DNA of 13,777 nt, from positions 1 to 13,777 of the forward strand of contig CAWHQR010000014.1 in assembly GCA_963831605.1 (NCBI GenBank), in the 5' to 3' direction. The stretch comes from DASUPK01 sp963831605. GTDB lineage: Bacteria > Actinomycetota > Thermoleophilia > Solirubrobacterales > 70-9. Below are positions 5,329 through 12,749 of this stretch, in pieces. Below the pieces are notes generated by a model, which ran no database searches, was not told the DNA's origin, and saw only the letters and a list, made by a program, of their open reading frames with translations. Numbering within the stretch: the first letter of the stretch is position 1; each line of letters begins with the position of its first letter. A program made the translations under genes and the position numbers.

Positions 5329-7212
5329 TTATCCGGGTGCCGCCGCCGGTGCCTTCGCGGGTCTGGGCGGCGGGGGTGGGGTTCCGTAGTCATAGGGATC
5401 CGAGTCGATCACCGGAATCTTGTCGAAGTTGTGCACGGGCACCGGCGTCGGCAGCTGCCACTCGAGCGACTTGGAGTCCCACGGGTTCGCCTCCGCCGGC
5501 TTGCGGGCGATCACAAGCGAGTAGAGGACGTTCGCCAGGAAGACCAGCATCGATAACCCGAGGACGAAGGCGGACACCGACACCCAGATGTTGAGCGGCT
5601 GGAGGCTCGACGCGTAGGTGGACACTCGCCGCGGCATCCCCAGCAGCCCGGCGGCGAACAGCGGGCCAAATGTCGAGTTGAAGGCGATGAACATCGACCA
5701 GAAGTGGATCTTCGCCAGTCTCTCGTTGAATCGGAACCCCGTCATCTTCGGCACCCAGTAGTAGATCGCCGCGAAGAACGTGAAGATCAGGCCGCCCATG
5801 ATCGTGTAGTGGAAATGGGCCATGACGAAGAAGCTGCCGTGGGTGCTGACGTCGCTCGGGGTATCCGACAGGAATACCCCCGAGATCCCGCCGATGAAGA
5901 AGTTGAAGAACCAGGCCAGGCAGAAGAGCATCGGCACCGTGTAGCGGATCGTCGCCCTCCAGAGCGTCGCCATCCCACAGAGGAAGATGAATCCGGTGGG
6001 TATCGAGATCACCTCCGTGGAGAGCATGTAGAACGGGCGCAGCGCTGAGTTGATGCCGCTCACGAACAGGTGGTGCTGCCAGACGAAGAAGCTGAGCAGC
6101 GCGACGCCGAGCATCCCCGCCACCGCGAGGCGATAGCCCCAGAGCGGCTTGCGGGCGAACACCGGCAGGATCTCGAGGAGGATCCCGAACCCGGGCAGGG
6201 CTAAGACGTAGACCTCCGGATGGCCGAAGAACCAGAACAGGTTCTCGAAGAGGTAGGGGCTGCCTCCCGAGGGCGCCTGGAAGAACGAGGTCTGCGCGGT
6301 CCGGTCGAGCCCCACCATCAGGAGGACGGCCGCCAGCACGGGCGCCGCGAGCACCATCAGGCCCGAAGTCGAGATAGCTCCCCAGCAGAAGATGGGCAGC
6401 CGACCCCAGGTCAACCCGGGCGCCCGCATCGTCACGATCGTCGCGATCAGGTTGAGCCCGAGGAGGGTCATCGAGACCCCGACGAGGATGAAGAAGATGA
6501 TGTACGAGTCCATCCCCATGTTCGCCTGGTCGTTGAGTGGCCCGTAGCCGGTCCAGCCGGTGGGAAGGCCGCCGAAGAAGATGGCGCTCGTGAGGACCGC
6601 CCCGGCCGCCATCAGCAACCAGAAGGTGAGCGACTCGATCCGCGGGAAGGCCATCCGCTTCGCGCCGATCATCAGGGGCACGAAGTAGTTGGCGAACGGG
6701 CCGAGAACGCCCGAGGTCATGATCCCCATCATCATCGCCCCGTGCAGGCTGACGATCGTCAGGTAGTTGCCGGCGCCGAAGAGCTGGGGCGAGGGGCGGA
6801 GAAGCTCGGCCCGGATCAGCATCGCGTTCACGCCGCCGATGAAGAAGAAGAGGCCGATCCCCACCAGGTACTGCAACCCGATCACCTTGTGGTCGGTGCA
6901 GAGGCCGAAGTAGCGGCGGATGCCGCCTTCCTCGTTCTCATGGTGTGAGGGCTCCCGCCCGATCATCCTCGCCAGGGGGTACCGGAGATACCCGAGCCCC
7001 ACCAGGAAACCGACGACGAAGAACAGATAGGCCAGGAAGAGCGCGATGTCGTTCTGCCCGGTGTCGGCGGTGTACTCGTAGTTGGTGAAATGGATCTGGT
7101 GGCCGAGCCACCAGCCGAAGTAGAAGCCAACGATCCCGAGCAGGATCCCGCTGATCACGTTGAAGCCGATCAGGCCACGCAGGGGGGAACTGGCGGTCCG
7201 TTCGGTGTTCAT
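5329..7212 (-). CDS. ctaD: Cytochrome c oxidase subunit I (divergent heme-copper oxidase)
   Basis: This is the catalytic subunit: it binds heme a, heme a3 and CuB and reduces O2 to water. Of 627 residues, about 100 precede the canonical HKVIGLQYL start and contain two additional helices (~13-35, ~56-77). Redox ligands are all present: H157 (SLHGAMM), H331 with E333 and Y335 (GHPEVYVL), H380/H381 (WQHHLF), and H466 and H468 (MAHFHY). Proton-channel residues of A-type oxidases are not: the D-channel Asp is R186 (IGAKRMAFP), the K-channel Lys is I409 (PTGFIF), and the HDTY motif is H458-G-S-F. The tail is Pro-rich (~612-627). The ATG overlaps the ctaC stop by four bases (ATGA) and has AGGAGGG four bases upstream. 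Neither heme c nor a fused subunit III is present. Confidence 0.95.
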   Translation of the reverse strand: MNTERTASSPLRGLIGFNVISGILLGIVGFYFGWWLGHQIHFTNYEYTADTGQNDIALFLAYLFFVVGFLVGLGYLRYPLARMIGREPSHHENEEGGIRRYFGLCTDHKVIGLQYLVGIGLFFFIGGVNAMLIRAELLRPSPQLFGAGNYLTIVSLHGAMMMGIMTSGVLGPFANYFVPLMIGAKRMAFPRIESLTFWLLMAAGAVLTSAIFFGGLPTGWTGYGPLNDQANMGMDSYIIFFILVGVSMTLLGLNLIATIVTMRAPGLTWGRLPIFCWGAISTSGLMVLAAPVLAAVLLMVGLDRTAQTSFFQAPSGGSPYLFENLFWFFGHPEVYVLALPGFGILLEILPVFARKPLWGYRLAVAGMLGVALLSFFVWQHHLFVSGINSALRPFYMLSTEVISIPTGFIFLCGMATLWRATIRYTVPMLFCLAWFFNFFIGGISGVFLSDTPSDVSTHGSFFVMAHFHYTIMGGLIFTFFAAIYYWVPKMTGFRFNERLAKIHFWSMFIAFNSTFGPLFAAGLLGMPRRVSTYASSLQPLNIWVSVSAFVLGLSMLVFLANVLYSLVIARKPAEANPWDSKSLEWQLPTPVPVHNFDKIPVIDSDPYDYGTPPPPPRPAKAPAAAPG

Positions 7213-8036
7213 CCGGCCCTCCTATGGGGAGCGGGGTCGTAGTGGGACCTGAACTTGGGAAGGACGCCGGTCGCCGGGCCGAAGGCTGCCTGCTCGGCGT
7301 GGATCCAGGCGAGGAACGCAGCGTCGCTCACGACCTGCCCCGTATCGAACATGTGCCCGTGGAAAAGCCCGCAGAGCTCGGCGCAGCGAATCGAGAAGCT
7401 GCGGACCTCGGTCGGCTTGACATAGGCGACGTTGTCCACGCCCGGATTGGCATCAGCCTTCACACCGAGGTCGTGGGCCCAGAACGAATGGATCACGTCG
7501 AGCGAGGTGACGTGCAGCGCGACGTTCCGGTCGACCGGCAGCTCCAGGTGCGGGGTCTCCACCCCCCCGAAGGTCGGAAAGCGGTAGGTGAACGCCCACT
7601 GCTGGGCGATGACCTGAACCGGGAGCACGCTGCCCGACGGCTTGGCGACCGGGTCCGAGCCCTGGCCGCCGCCGGAGCCCTCGTCGAACAGCCGAACGGT
7701 TCCGTAGGTCGCCAGGAAGAGCACGATCACGGAGGTGACCGCCAGCCAGGTCGTCTGTATGCCGCTGTCCCCGAGAATCGCGACTCCCTCGTCCGGCCCC
7801 TCGTCGCGGCGGCGGAATACGATCAGCGCGTAGGCGAAGTAGACGATCATCAGCACGGCGATGGGCGTCACGAGCCCGAGCAGGACCTGGTTGTCGGTCA
7901 CCTGCCCCGAGGCCGCGTTGGTGCTGTTGCCCGGCGGCAGATCCGGCGCCCATACCAGGACCACGATCGGCGTCGCGATGATGCTGAGCGCGGCCCACAG
8001 GATCAGGATTCGTCTGAAGTGTGGGGGCTCGGGCAT
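7209..8036 (-). CDS. ctaC: Cytochrome c oxidase subunit II (CuA protein)
   Basis: Subunit II accepts electrons from cytochrome c at its binuclear CuA centre on the outer membrane face. It has 275 residues: an N-terminal hydrophobic signal or helix (~10-29), two membrane helices (~52-74, ~96-115), then the cupredoxin domain with QQWAFTYRF (W147) and a full CuA site: H183 in HSFWAHD, then CAELCGLFHGHM giving C218, E220, C222, H226 and M229. There is no C-terminal cytochrome c domain (no CxxCH), so this is aa3-like rather than a fused caa3 type. The ATG start at 8036 lies 12 bases after the upstream stop with only a weak GAGCGA ribosome site. The stop overlaps the ctaD start. Confidence 0.95.
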   Translation of the reverse strand: MPEPPHFRRILILWAALSIIATPIVVLVWAPDLPPGNSTNAASGQVTDNQVLLGLVTPIAVLMIVYFAYALIVFRRRDEGPDEGVAILGDSGIQTTWLAVTSVIVLFLATYGTVRLFDEGSGGGQGSDPVAKPSGSVLPVQVIAQQWAFTYRFPTFGGVETPHLELPVDRNVALHVTSLDVIHSFWAHDLGVKADANPGVDNVAYVKPTEVRSFSIRCAELCGLFHGHMFDTGQVVSDAAFLAWIHAEQAAFGPATGVLPKFRSHYDPAPHRRAG

Positions 8037-8048
8037 CGTCGCTCGGGC

Positions 8049-8708
8049 TCAGACCACGTGTAGGAAGCCGTCCATGTAGCCGATCGTCTGCATCGGGCCG
8101 CCGAAGCCAGTGAAGAAGCCGGCCGCGCACGGCACGAAGCACTGCCAGCGAATCCAGCCGCCCTTGCCGGTGCGGATCGTGAAGGTGATGGTCTCGTGCG
8201 CCTGGCTGAGGGAGCACGGCATCTCCGAGCACTGATTCGGGGCGTCATCGGCAACGCCCTTGATCGGGACGACGATCCCCAGCTCGGGCACCGTGAAGGT
8301 ATGCGAGGCGGCGTCGGGGGAGATGTTCTTCACGGTCTTCCCGTCCAGCTGCATGGTTCCCCCGACGGTTCCCTGCACCTGCGAGAGGAACGGGTTGCGG
8401 AGCCCGCTCTCGCCGTCGAAGTTGAGGACGGTGATGCTCACCAGGGAGTGGGCGGGCACGTCGAAGGTCGTCGTGTGCTTCCACTGATTCCCCTCCCGCA
8501 CGAGATAGGAGACCCAGGTCGGGTGTCCACCGAGCTTTCCGACTGCCGGGGTCGTGCCCAACGTCAGCTGCGCCTGGGCCGGCCCGGTCTGCTGCGCCGA
8601 AACCGGCGTCGGAGAGCGCACGAGCTTGTTGACGTAAAGCCCGATCGCCAGGGCGACGATGACGACCCCGGCAACGATTCCGAGCCACCGTACAGCAACG
8701 GAATTCAC
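8049..8708 (-). CDS. Membrane-anchored cupredoxin-like protein, first gene of the oxidase operon
   Basis: The 219-residue protein has one N-terminal helix (~7-25) and an extracytoplasmic domain that reads like a cupredoxin: ASHTFTVPELGI (H136) resembles the first copper-His strand, and WQCFVPC (C190, C194) near the end recalls the CxxxC loop of CuA domains. The His and Met expected just after the second Cys are not in place; the loop continues AAGFFTGFGGPM (M206). Another Cys pair (C160, C165) could form a disulfide. It might be a copper carrier or an electron-transfer partner for subunit II; both are inference. The GTG start at 8708 has AGGAGA nine bases upstream. ATG at 8712 is out of frame and closes at once. 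The stop is 12 bases before ctaC. Confidence 0.82.
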   Translation of the reverse strand: MNSVAVRWLGIVAGVVIVALAIGLYVNKLVRSPTPVSAQQTGPAQAQLTLGTTPAVGKLGGHPTWVSYLVREGNQWKHTTTFDVPAHSLVSITVLNFDGESGLRNPFLSQVQGTVGGTMQLDGKTVKNISPDAASHTFTVPELGIVVPIKGVADDAPNQCSEMPCSLSQAHETITFTIRTGKGGWIRWQCFVPCAAGFFTGFGGPMQTIGYMDGFLHVV

Positions 8709-8770
8709 ACCATTGACTCTCCTTCCACGTCGCCCCGAACGCAGAGAGCGCCCAGGCGCCGCAGGACGGG

Positions 8771-8799
8771 AATCTATACCCGTGTCAAGACGCAGTCAA
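8771..8799 (-). promoter_or_regulatory. Sigma70-type promoter of the oxidase operon
   Basis: On the minus strand, TTGACT (8799-8794) and TAGATT (8776-8771) are separated by exactly 17 bases. Transcription would begin near 8764, giving a leader of about 55 nt to the GTG at 8708. A second TTGACA begins 11 bases after the first and forms a short direct repeat that could be a binding site or an alternative -35 element. The -35 overlaps the stop codon of the preceding small gene. Confidence 0.5.
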
Positions 8800-9029
8800 G
8801 AAGTGACGCGCTCTCTGGGCCGAAATGCGCGGATCTCCCCCAGGGGAGGGTCGATTACGGGGAGCGGCTTGCTCGGTGGCTCCGGAGGTGGCCCAGCCCG
8901 GCCTCCGCCCCCGCCCCCGCCCCCGTCCCCGGCATCGTCGCCTCCCTCGTCGGCATCGAAGCGCAGCACGCAGAGCGCAAGGCCGATGAAGACGGCGCTG
9001 CCAAGCATCGACAGCAGGAAAACAAACAT
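8796..9029 (-). CDS. Small Gly-rich single-helix membrane protein
   Basis: The 77-residue protein consists of one N-terminal helix (~2-22), an acidic stretch, an eight-Gly run (~37-44), a Pro-rich linker and a polar end PLGEIRAFRPRERVTS. I recognise no family. The pattern of helix, acidic/Gly linker and Pro-rich tail resembles small hypothetical proteins often seen in high-GC actinomycetotes. No ribosome binding site precedes the ATG at 9029, but CATACT ends seven bases before it and could be the -10 element of a leaderless transcript. The gene runs in the same direction as the oxidase operon, and its stop lies inside that operon's -35 box. A chance open frame in GC-rich DNA cannot be excluded. 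Confidence 0.5.
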   Translation of the reverse strand: MFVFLLSMLGSAVFIGLALCVLRFDADEGGDDAGDGGGGGGGGRAGPPPEPPSKPLPVIDPPLGEIRAFRPRERVTS

Positions 9030-9130
9030 GCCCGAAAGTATGCCGCGTCAGCGGGGGCTGGTGCTCTGGTTCGCTCTCGCCCTTCCACTTGTGCCGGAGG
9101 TCCCAGTCCGGCCCTCCCACGGCTCCCGAC

Positions 9131-10357
9131 TCAGGCGGTAACGGCGGCCTCGGTCGCGACCACTCCATCCTCCTGCAGACGGCCGATCTCAGCATCGCTG
9201 AGGCCGAGCACCTCCGCGAGCACCTCGTCGGTGTGCTCGCCGAGCAGTGGGGCGCGGCGCACCGGCACGCGCTCGACCTGACCGAACTCGAGCGGCGAGC
9301 CCGCCATCAGGTGGGAGCCGATCCCCGGCTGCTCGACCTCGTCGAACATTGGGTTGTCGGTCGAACAGCGCGGATCTCCGTCGACGAGCTCCATGAACGT
9401 CTGGTAGGGGCCCCAGCAGACCCCGTGCGCGTCGAAGACCTCCCGGATCTCGTCCAACGTGCGGGCGGTGGTCCATGGCTTCAGCGTCGCGCCGATCACC
9501 TCGCGTGCGATGAACCGATCCCCTTCCTTATCTAGGTCCACATCGAGCATCCGCTCGAGGACCTCGAAGGCCTGGTCGAGACCGGTCGCCTCGACCAGGC
9601 TCCTCCACTGGCGCAGGGTCAATGCCACGATCATGATGCGCTGCCCCCCCTTGGTCAGGAAATCGCGGCCGAATGCCCCGTAGAGGTAGTTGCCGTCCTT
9701 CGGTCGCTCTCGGCGGCAGATCTGCGCCTCGGCGATCTTGCCGAGGTTGCCGACCATCGCGAAGGCGACGTCGGAGAGCGCGACCCTGACCAACTGGCCC
9801 TTGCCGGTCCGTGTCCGGTGCCGTTCGGCCGCCAGCATCCCGCCCGCGGCCAGCGTGCCCGTGATCGCATCCCAGGCCGGCAACAGGTGGTTGAAGGGAA
9901 CCGAGAGGTGCCGCGGGCCGGTGGCCCACGGAAACCCGGTGGCCGGATTGACGGTGTAGTCCACCGCGGAGGTGCCGTCGTGATTGCCGTTGATGCTGAC
10001 CATGACCAGATCCTCTCGGCCCTCCTGCAGCGCCTCGTAGTCGAGCCAACCCCGGGCCGGGAAGTTGGTCAGGAAGAGACCGGCCTCGTCACCGGGAGCG
10101 GTGATCAGGGCGGTCGCGAGTTCCTGGCCTGCCGGCGATCGGAGGTCCACCTGGATCGAGCGCTTGCCCTTGTTCATGCCCGCCCAGAAGAGGCTCTTGC
10201 CGTCTTCGGTCACTGGCCAGCGGTTTCGATCGAGGCCCCCGCCGATGGGGTCAAAGCGGATCACATCGGCGCCGAGCTGCGCCAGCGTCATGCCTCCCAG
10301 GGGCGCCGCCACGAAGGCGGAGCCCTCCACAACTCGCATGCCGTCCAGAATTCCCAT
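9131..10357 (-). CDS. CaiB/BaiF family III CoA transferase, mesaconyl-CoA C1-C4 CoA transferase-like
   Basis: Family III CoA transferases move CoA between carboxylates. The closest fit is Mct (2-methylfumaryl-CoA isomerase), which shifts CoA within mesaconyl-CoA from C1 to C4. The protein has 408 residues from the ATG at 10357, a normal length. It opens MGILDGMRVVEG, has the Rossmann-like LAQLGADVIRFDP stretch, the VDYTVNPATGFP and NHLLPAWDAITG segments, the latter holding the likely catalytic Asp (D163), then RTGKGQLVRVALSD and a C-terminal LGEHTDEVLAEVLGL. GTG at 10375 would add six residues, but AAAGGGG stands about seven bases before the ATG. The gene follows the hydratase gene by about 20 bases. 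Family is certain; the Mct assignment rests on segment resemblance and the neighbours. Confidence 0.85.
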   Translation of the reverse strand: MGILDGMRVVEGSAFVAAPLGGMTLAQLGADVIRFDPIGGGLDRNRWPVTEDGKSLFWAGMNKGKRSIQVDLRSPAGQELATALITAPGDEAGLFLTNFPARGWLDYEALQEGREDLVMVSINGNHDGTSAVDYTVNPATGFPWATGPRHLSVPFNHLLPAWDAITGTLAAGGMLAAERHRTRTGKGQLVRVALSDVAFAMVGNLGKIAEAQICRRERPKDGNYLYGAFGRDFLTKGGQRIMIVALTLRQWRSLVEATGLDQAFEVLERMLDVDLDKEGDRFIAREVIGATLKPWTTARTLDEIREVFDAHGVCWGPYQTFMELVDGDPRCSTDNPMFDEVEQPGIGSHLMAGSPLEFGQVERVPVRRAPLLGEHTDEVLAEVLGLSDAEIGRLQEDGVVATEAAVTA

Positions 10358-10378
10358 CTCGCGACCCCTTTCCACTAC

Positions 10379-11401
10379 CTAGGCCATCAATCCGACGAAG
10401 CTCCAGTCGAGAACCTCGGCGATCTCACTACTCTCGAAACGGTCCGCCTGCACCCGAGCGCGCAGGTCGACCAGGCCTCCGCCCCCCTCGAGCCGTTGCG
10501 CCCCTTCGACGCTGAGTTCAGTCGCTAGGACGTCGTTCTCGAACACCGGAGCGAGGTGATCGCAGCCATGCCAGGCGACGATCGTGACCAGATTGGGAAT
10601 CGCTCTGGTGGCCTGCGCTGCCGCGACGGCGATCGTGTGGCCGCCGTAGACGAGCCGGCGCCCATGCGCGCTCGCCCCGGGATCAGTGTGCGCCTTGGCG
10701 AGGTTGAGGGTGAGTCGGGCCAACTCCGGCGCCGAACTCACGGTATCGCGGCCGCCGACCTCGAATGTGGCTCCGACCTCGAGTTCGGCGAAGTGCGCCC
10801 CTGGGACACGCTCTCGGAAGCGGTCGAGCCTCCACTTGCCGGGGATGGCGGCGGCGACCTGCTCCGAGTCGAGCTCGTCGGGAATCTCCTCGAAACGGTC
10901 AGCGTGTCCGGTCTCGGCCGTCGGGTCTCGCATCGGGATCATCGGGCAGCGCCAGAAATCGAGCACAATCTCGCCACGCTGGTTCTCCGTCCGGATCCGC
11001 AGTGCGACCAGTCCGCTCGCCCTGCTGTCCTCCCGGGCCCGGTTCTGCTTCAGGCCGACGACCTCGGTTTGAGTTCGCAGCGTGTCGCCGATATGAACTG
11101 GATGCAGCAGCACCAGGCCCCGGTAGAAGAGGTTGCCCAGAACACGCTGGGTCGGCCCGGTCGACTGACCGATGGCGACGTCACAGACCAGGTTCGGATG
11201 CGCCAGGGCTTGGTCCCGTGCCGTGACCGCGGCGCTCAGCTCGGCGTCGAGCGGCAACCTCAACCTGTCTCCGAGCAGCGCCTGATGGAGGGCCGCATGG
11301 CCGGAGGTGAGTGTGAGCGCGGGCGCTTCGTCGAAGACGTCGCCAACCACGAAGTCCTCGAAATGTGGACCGTCGCTGACGATCCGCTGCCTCGCTTCCA
11401 A
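10379..11401 (-). CDS. MaoC-type double hot-dog dehydratase, mesaconyl-CoA hydratase-like
   Basis: Mesaconyl-C1-CoA hydratase (Mch, 2-methylfumaryl-CoA hydratase) interconverts beta-methylmalyl-CoA and mesaconyl-C1-CoA. The 340-residue length and two hot-dog halves (~12-160, ~202-335) fit that family. Characteristic segments are FEDFVVGDVF at the start, HIGDTLRTQTEVVGLKQN (103-120), VLDFWRCPMIPMRDP (~147-160), NLAKAHTD (233-240, likely catalytic region) and RLVYGGHTIAVA (249-260). The TTG start is supported by AGGAGGAG immediately upstream. The gene is divergent from the CitE-type lyase and is followed by the CoA transferase in a tight pair. It could instead act on the C4 ester or on another branched enoyl-CoA; the sequence alone does not separate these. 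Confidence 0.82.
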   Translation of the reverse strand: MEARQRIVSDGPHFEDFVVGDVFDEAPALTLTSGHAALHQALLGDRLRLPLDAELSAAVTARDQALAHPNLVCDVAIGQSTGPTQRVLGNLFYRGLVLLHPVHIGDTLRTQTEVVGLKQNRAREDSRASGLVALRIRTENQRGEIVLDFWRCPMIPMRDPTAETGHADRFEEIPDELDSEQVAAAIPGKWRLDRFRERVPGAHFAELEVGATFEVGGRDTVSSAPELARLTLNLAKAHTDPGASAHGRRLVYGGHTIAVAAAQATRAIPNLVTIVAWHGCDHLAPVFENDVLATELSVEGAQRLEGGGGLVDLRARVQADRFESSEIAEVLDWSFVGLMA

Positions 11402-11479
11402 TTCTCCTCCTCGACGTGACCGCGCCGTCCCGATCCGAGGCTTGTGGCACGAGGCACGTGAGGCTAGCTGATTCGAGAC

Positions 11480-11485
11480 TATGCT
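11480..11485 (+). promoter_or_regulatory. Possible -10 element of a leaderless lyase transcript
   Basis: TATGCT ends eight bases before the GTG at 11494, the spacing expected for a transcript that begins at or next to the start codon. No good -35 is visible. The same -10-to-start spacing occurs before the SARP fragment. The 92-bp gap 11402-11493 must also hold the promoter for the divergent hydratase gene, which I could not identify. Confidence 0.3.
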
Positions 11486-11493
11486 CGCGACGC

Positions 11494-12384
11494 GTGAGAT
11501 CCCGCCGCTCCTGCCTCTCGGTTCCCGCCTCTTCGCTGAAGATGCTCGCCAAGGCGCGGTCGCTGCCAGCCGACGAGATCGTGATCGATCTCGAGGACTC
11601 CGTCACGCCCGACGCGAAGGAGGCGGCGCGATCCGCAGCCTGCGCTGCCATTGCCCAGGACTGGGACGGCCGGGCCGTGGCGGTTCGCGTCAATGGACCA
11701 GGCACCGAGTGGTGGGAGCGTGACGTGACCGAGCTCGCCAAGGCCGACGGCGGCGCGCTTGGCAGCCTGGTGATCCCCAAGTGCGAGGCGGCTGCCCAGA
11801 TCTACGCAGTCGAGCGCCTGCTCGAGGGAGCGGAGCGCGGCGCTGGCTTCGACCGGCCTCGTGTCGGTCTGCAGGCGCTGATTGAGACCGCAGCCGGGCT
11901 CGTCCGGGTGGGCGAGATCGCCGGCGCGGGTCTTCGGCTCGAGACGATGATTGTCGGCTACGCCGATCTGGGGGCCTCGCTCGGCCGTCAACCGGAAGGC
12001 CGGTATCCGGGTGACCGCTGGCACTGGGTGCGCGAGACCGTGCTCGTCAACGCTCGCGCCGCCGGCTTGACGGCGATCGACGGGCCGCACCTGGACGTCT
12101 CAGACGAGGCTGGGCTTCGGTCCTCCGCCTCGAGCGCTCGCGCCCTGGGCTACGACGGAAAGTGGGCGATCCACCCGAGCCAGCTCGACCCGCTCAACGA
12201 GATCTTCTCCCCGACACCGGAGGAGTTGGCGCGCGCCCACGCCGTGCTGGAGGCACTGGAGGCCGCCGGGGACCGAGGCGCCGTGCAGCTGGATGGCGAG
12301 ATGATCGATGAGGCCAGCCGGAAGCAGGCCGACCAACTGATCGCGCGGGGCAAGGCGTCGGGCATGGGCACGACCGAGGCCTAG
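11494..12384 (+). CDS. HpcH/HpaI (CitE-type) acyl-CoA lyase, citramalyl/malyl-CoA lyase-like
   Basis: These Mg-dependent TIM-barrel lyases cleave malyl-, citramalyl- or related CoA esters to acetyl-CoA or propionyl-CoA plus a 2-oxo acid. The product has 296 residues: RRSCLSVPAS at the start, IDLEDSV (D32, E34), VRVNG (R65), LIETAAGL (E131) and GYADLGASLG (D158), the last two matching the Mg ligands, then GYDGKWAIHPSQ and QLDGEMIDEA near the end. All core residues are present. The frame opens at a GTG at 11416, but that would add 26 unrelated residues across the divergent gene's ribosome site, so the GTG at 11494 is preferred, with a -10-like TATGCT and no Shine-Dalgarno. Divergent from mch/mct-like genes, it would release pyruvate and acetyl-CoA from citramalyl-CoA; beta-methylmalyl-CoA is an alternative substrate. 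Confidence 0.87.
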   Translation: MRSRRSCLSVPASSLKMLAKARSLPADEIVIDLEDSVTPDAKEAARSAACAAIAQDWDGRAVAVRVNGPGTEWWERDVTELAKADGGALGSLVIPKCEAAAQIYAVERLLEGAERGAGFDRPRVGLQALIETAAGLVRVGEIAGAGLRLETMIVGYADLGASLGRQPEGRYPGDRWHWVRETVLVNARAAGLTAIDGPHLDVSDEAGLRSSASSARALGYDGKWAIHPSQLDPLNEIFSPTPEELARAHAVLEALEAAGDRGAVQLDGEMIDEASRKQADQLIARGKASGMGTTEA

Positions 12385-12405
12385 GCCGCCGATCCCCGGG
12401 CGGCC
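12384..12405 (+). terminator. GC-rich stem-loop after the lyase gene
   Basis: GGCCGCC (12384-12390) pairs perfectly with GGCGGCC (12399-12405) around an 8-nt loop, starting at the last base of the lyase stop codon. There is no T-tract, so termination is plausible but would not be of the standard intrinsic type. Confidence 0.4.
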
Positions 12406-12483
12406 GATTGAGCGCACCGGTAGTCAATCTCTAGAAAACGACCCGCCCCAGGTCCAGCGGAGGTCGATCCGAGATCCGCCGAG

Positions 12484-12489
12484 TAGCCT
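12484..12489 (+). promoter_or_regulatory. Possible -10 element of the SARP-type fragment
   Basis: TAGCCT ends eight bases before the ATG at 12498 and there is no ribosome binding site, which fits a leaderless transcript. No convincing -35 is seen. Confidence 0.3.
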
Positions 12490-12497
12490 GGTTGAGC

Positions 12498-12749
12498 ATG
12501 CTCACTGTGTCAGTGCTGGGCGAGCTTTCGATCGAGGTTGACGGCCGTCCGTTGGGCCGGATAGCGAGCCATAGGGCACGGTCCCTTCTCGGCTGGCTCG
12601 CTATCAACCCTGGACTTCATCCCAGGGCCCGTGTTGCCTCGGTGTTCTGGCCGGACGTGCTTGATGAGAGCGCACGCTCCAGCCTCCGGACCACCCTCGC
12701 CACCCTGAAGCGGGAGCTCGGCCCTGCCGCGGACGTGGAGGCTTTGTGA
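12498..12749 (+). pseudogene. Truncated SARP/BTAD-type regulator, N-terminal DNA-binding domain only
   Basis: This 83-residue open frame opens MLTVSVLGELSIEVDGRPLG and continues through ARSLLGWLAINPGLHPRARV, ASVFWPD and ARSSLRTTLATLKRELG. That is the OmpR/PhoB-like winged-helix domain found at the N-terminus of SARP/AfsR-type activators. Full proteins of this type carry a further bacterial transcriptional activation (BTAD) domain and are at least 250 residues long. Here the frame ends at TGA 12747-12749, just where the last strands of the wing and the BTAD domain should follow. I could not find the continuation in any frame downstream. It is most likely a remnant. A lone DNA-binding domain that competes for the parent's sites is possible but less likely. 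Confidence 0.7.

Noticed and set aside
6220..6948. A 242-residue plus-strand frame inside ctaD
   Set aside because: It is rich in Arg, Glu, His and Pro, has no domain, and lies fully opposite a well-conserved gene. It is a shadow of codon bias.
10556..11419. A 287-residue plus-strand frame opposite the hydratase gene
   Set aside because: It has low-complexity composition and lies antisense to a clear MaoC-type gene with its own ribosome site.
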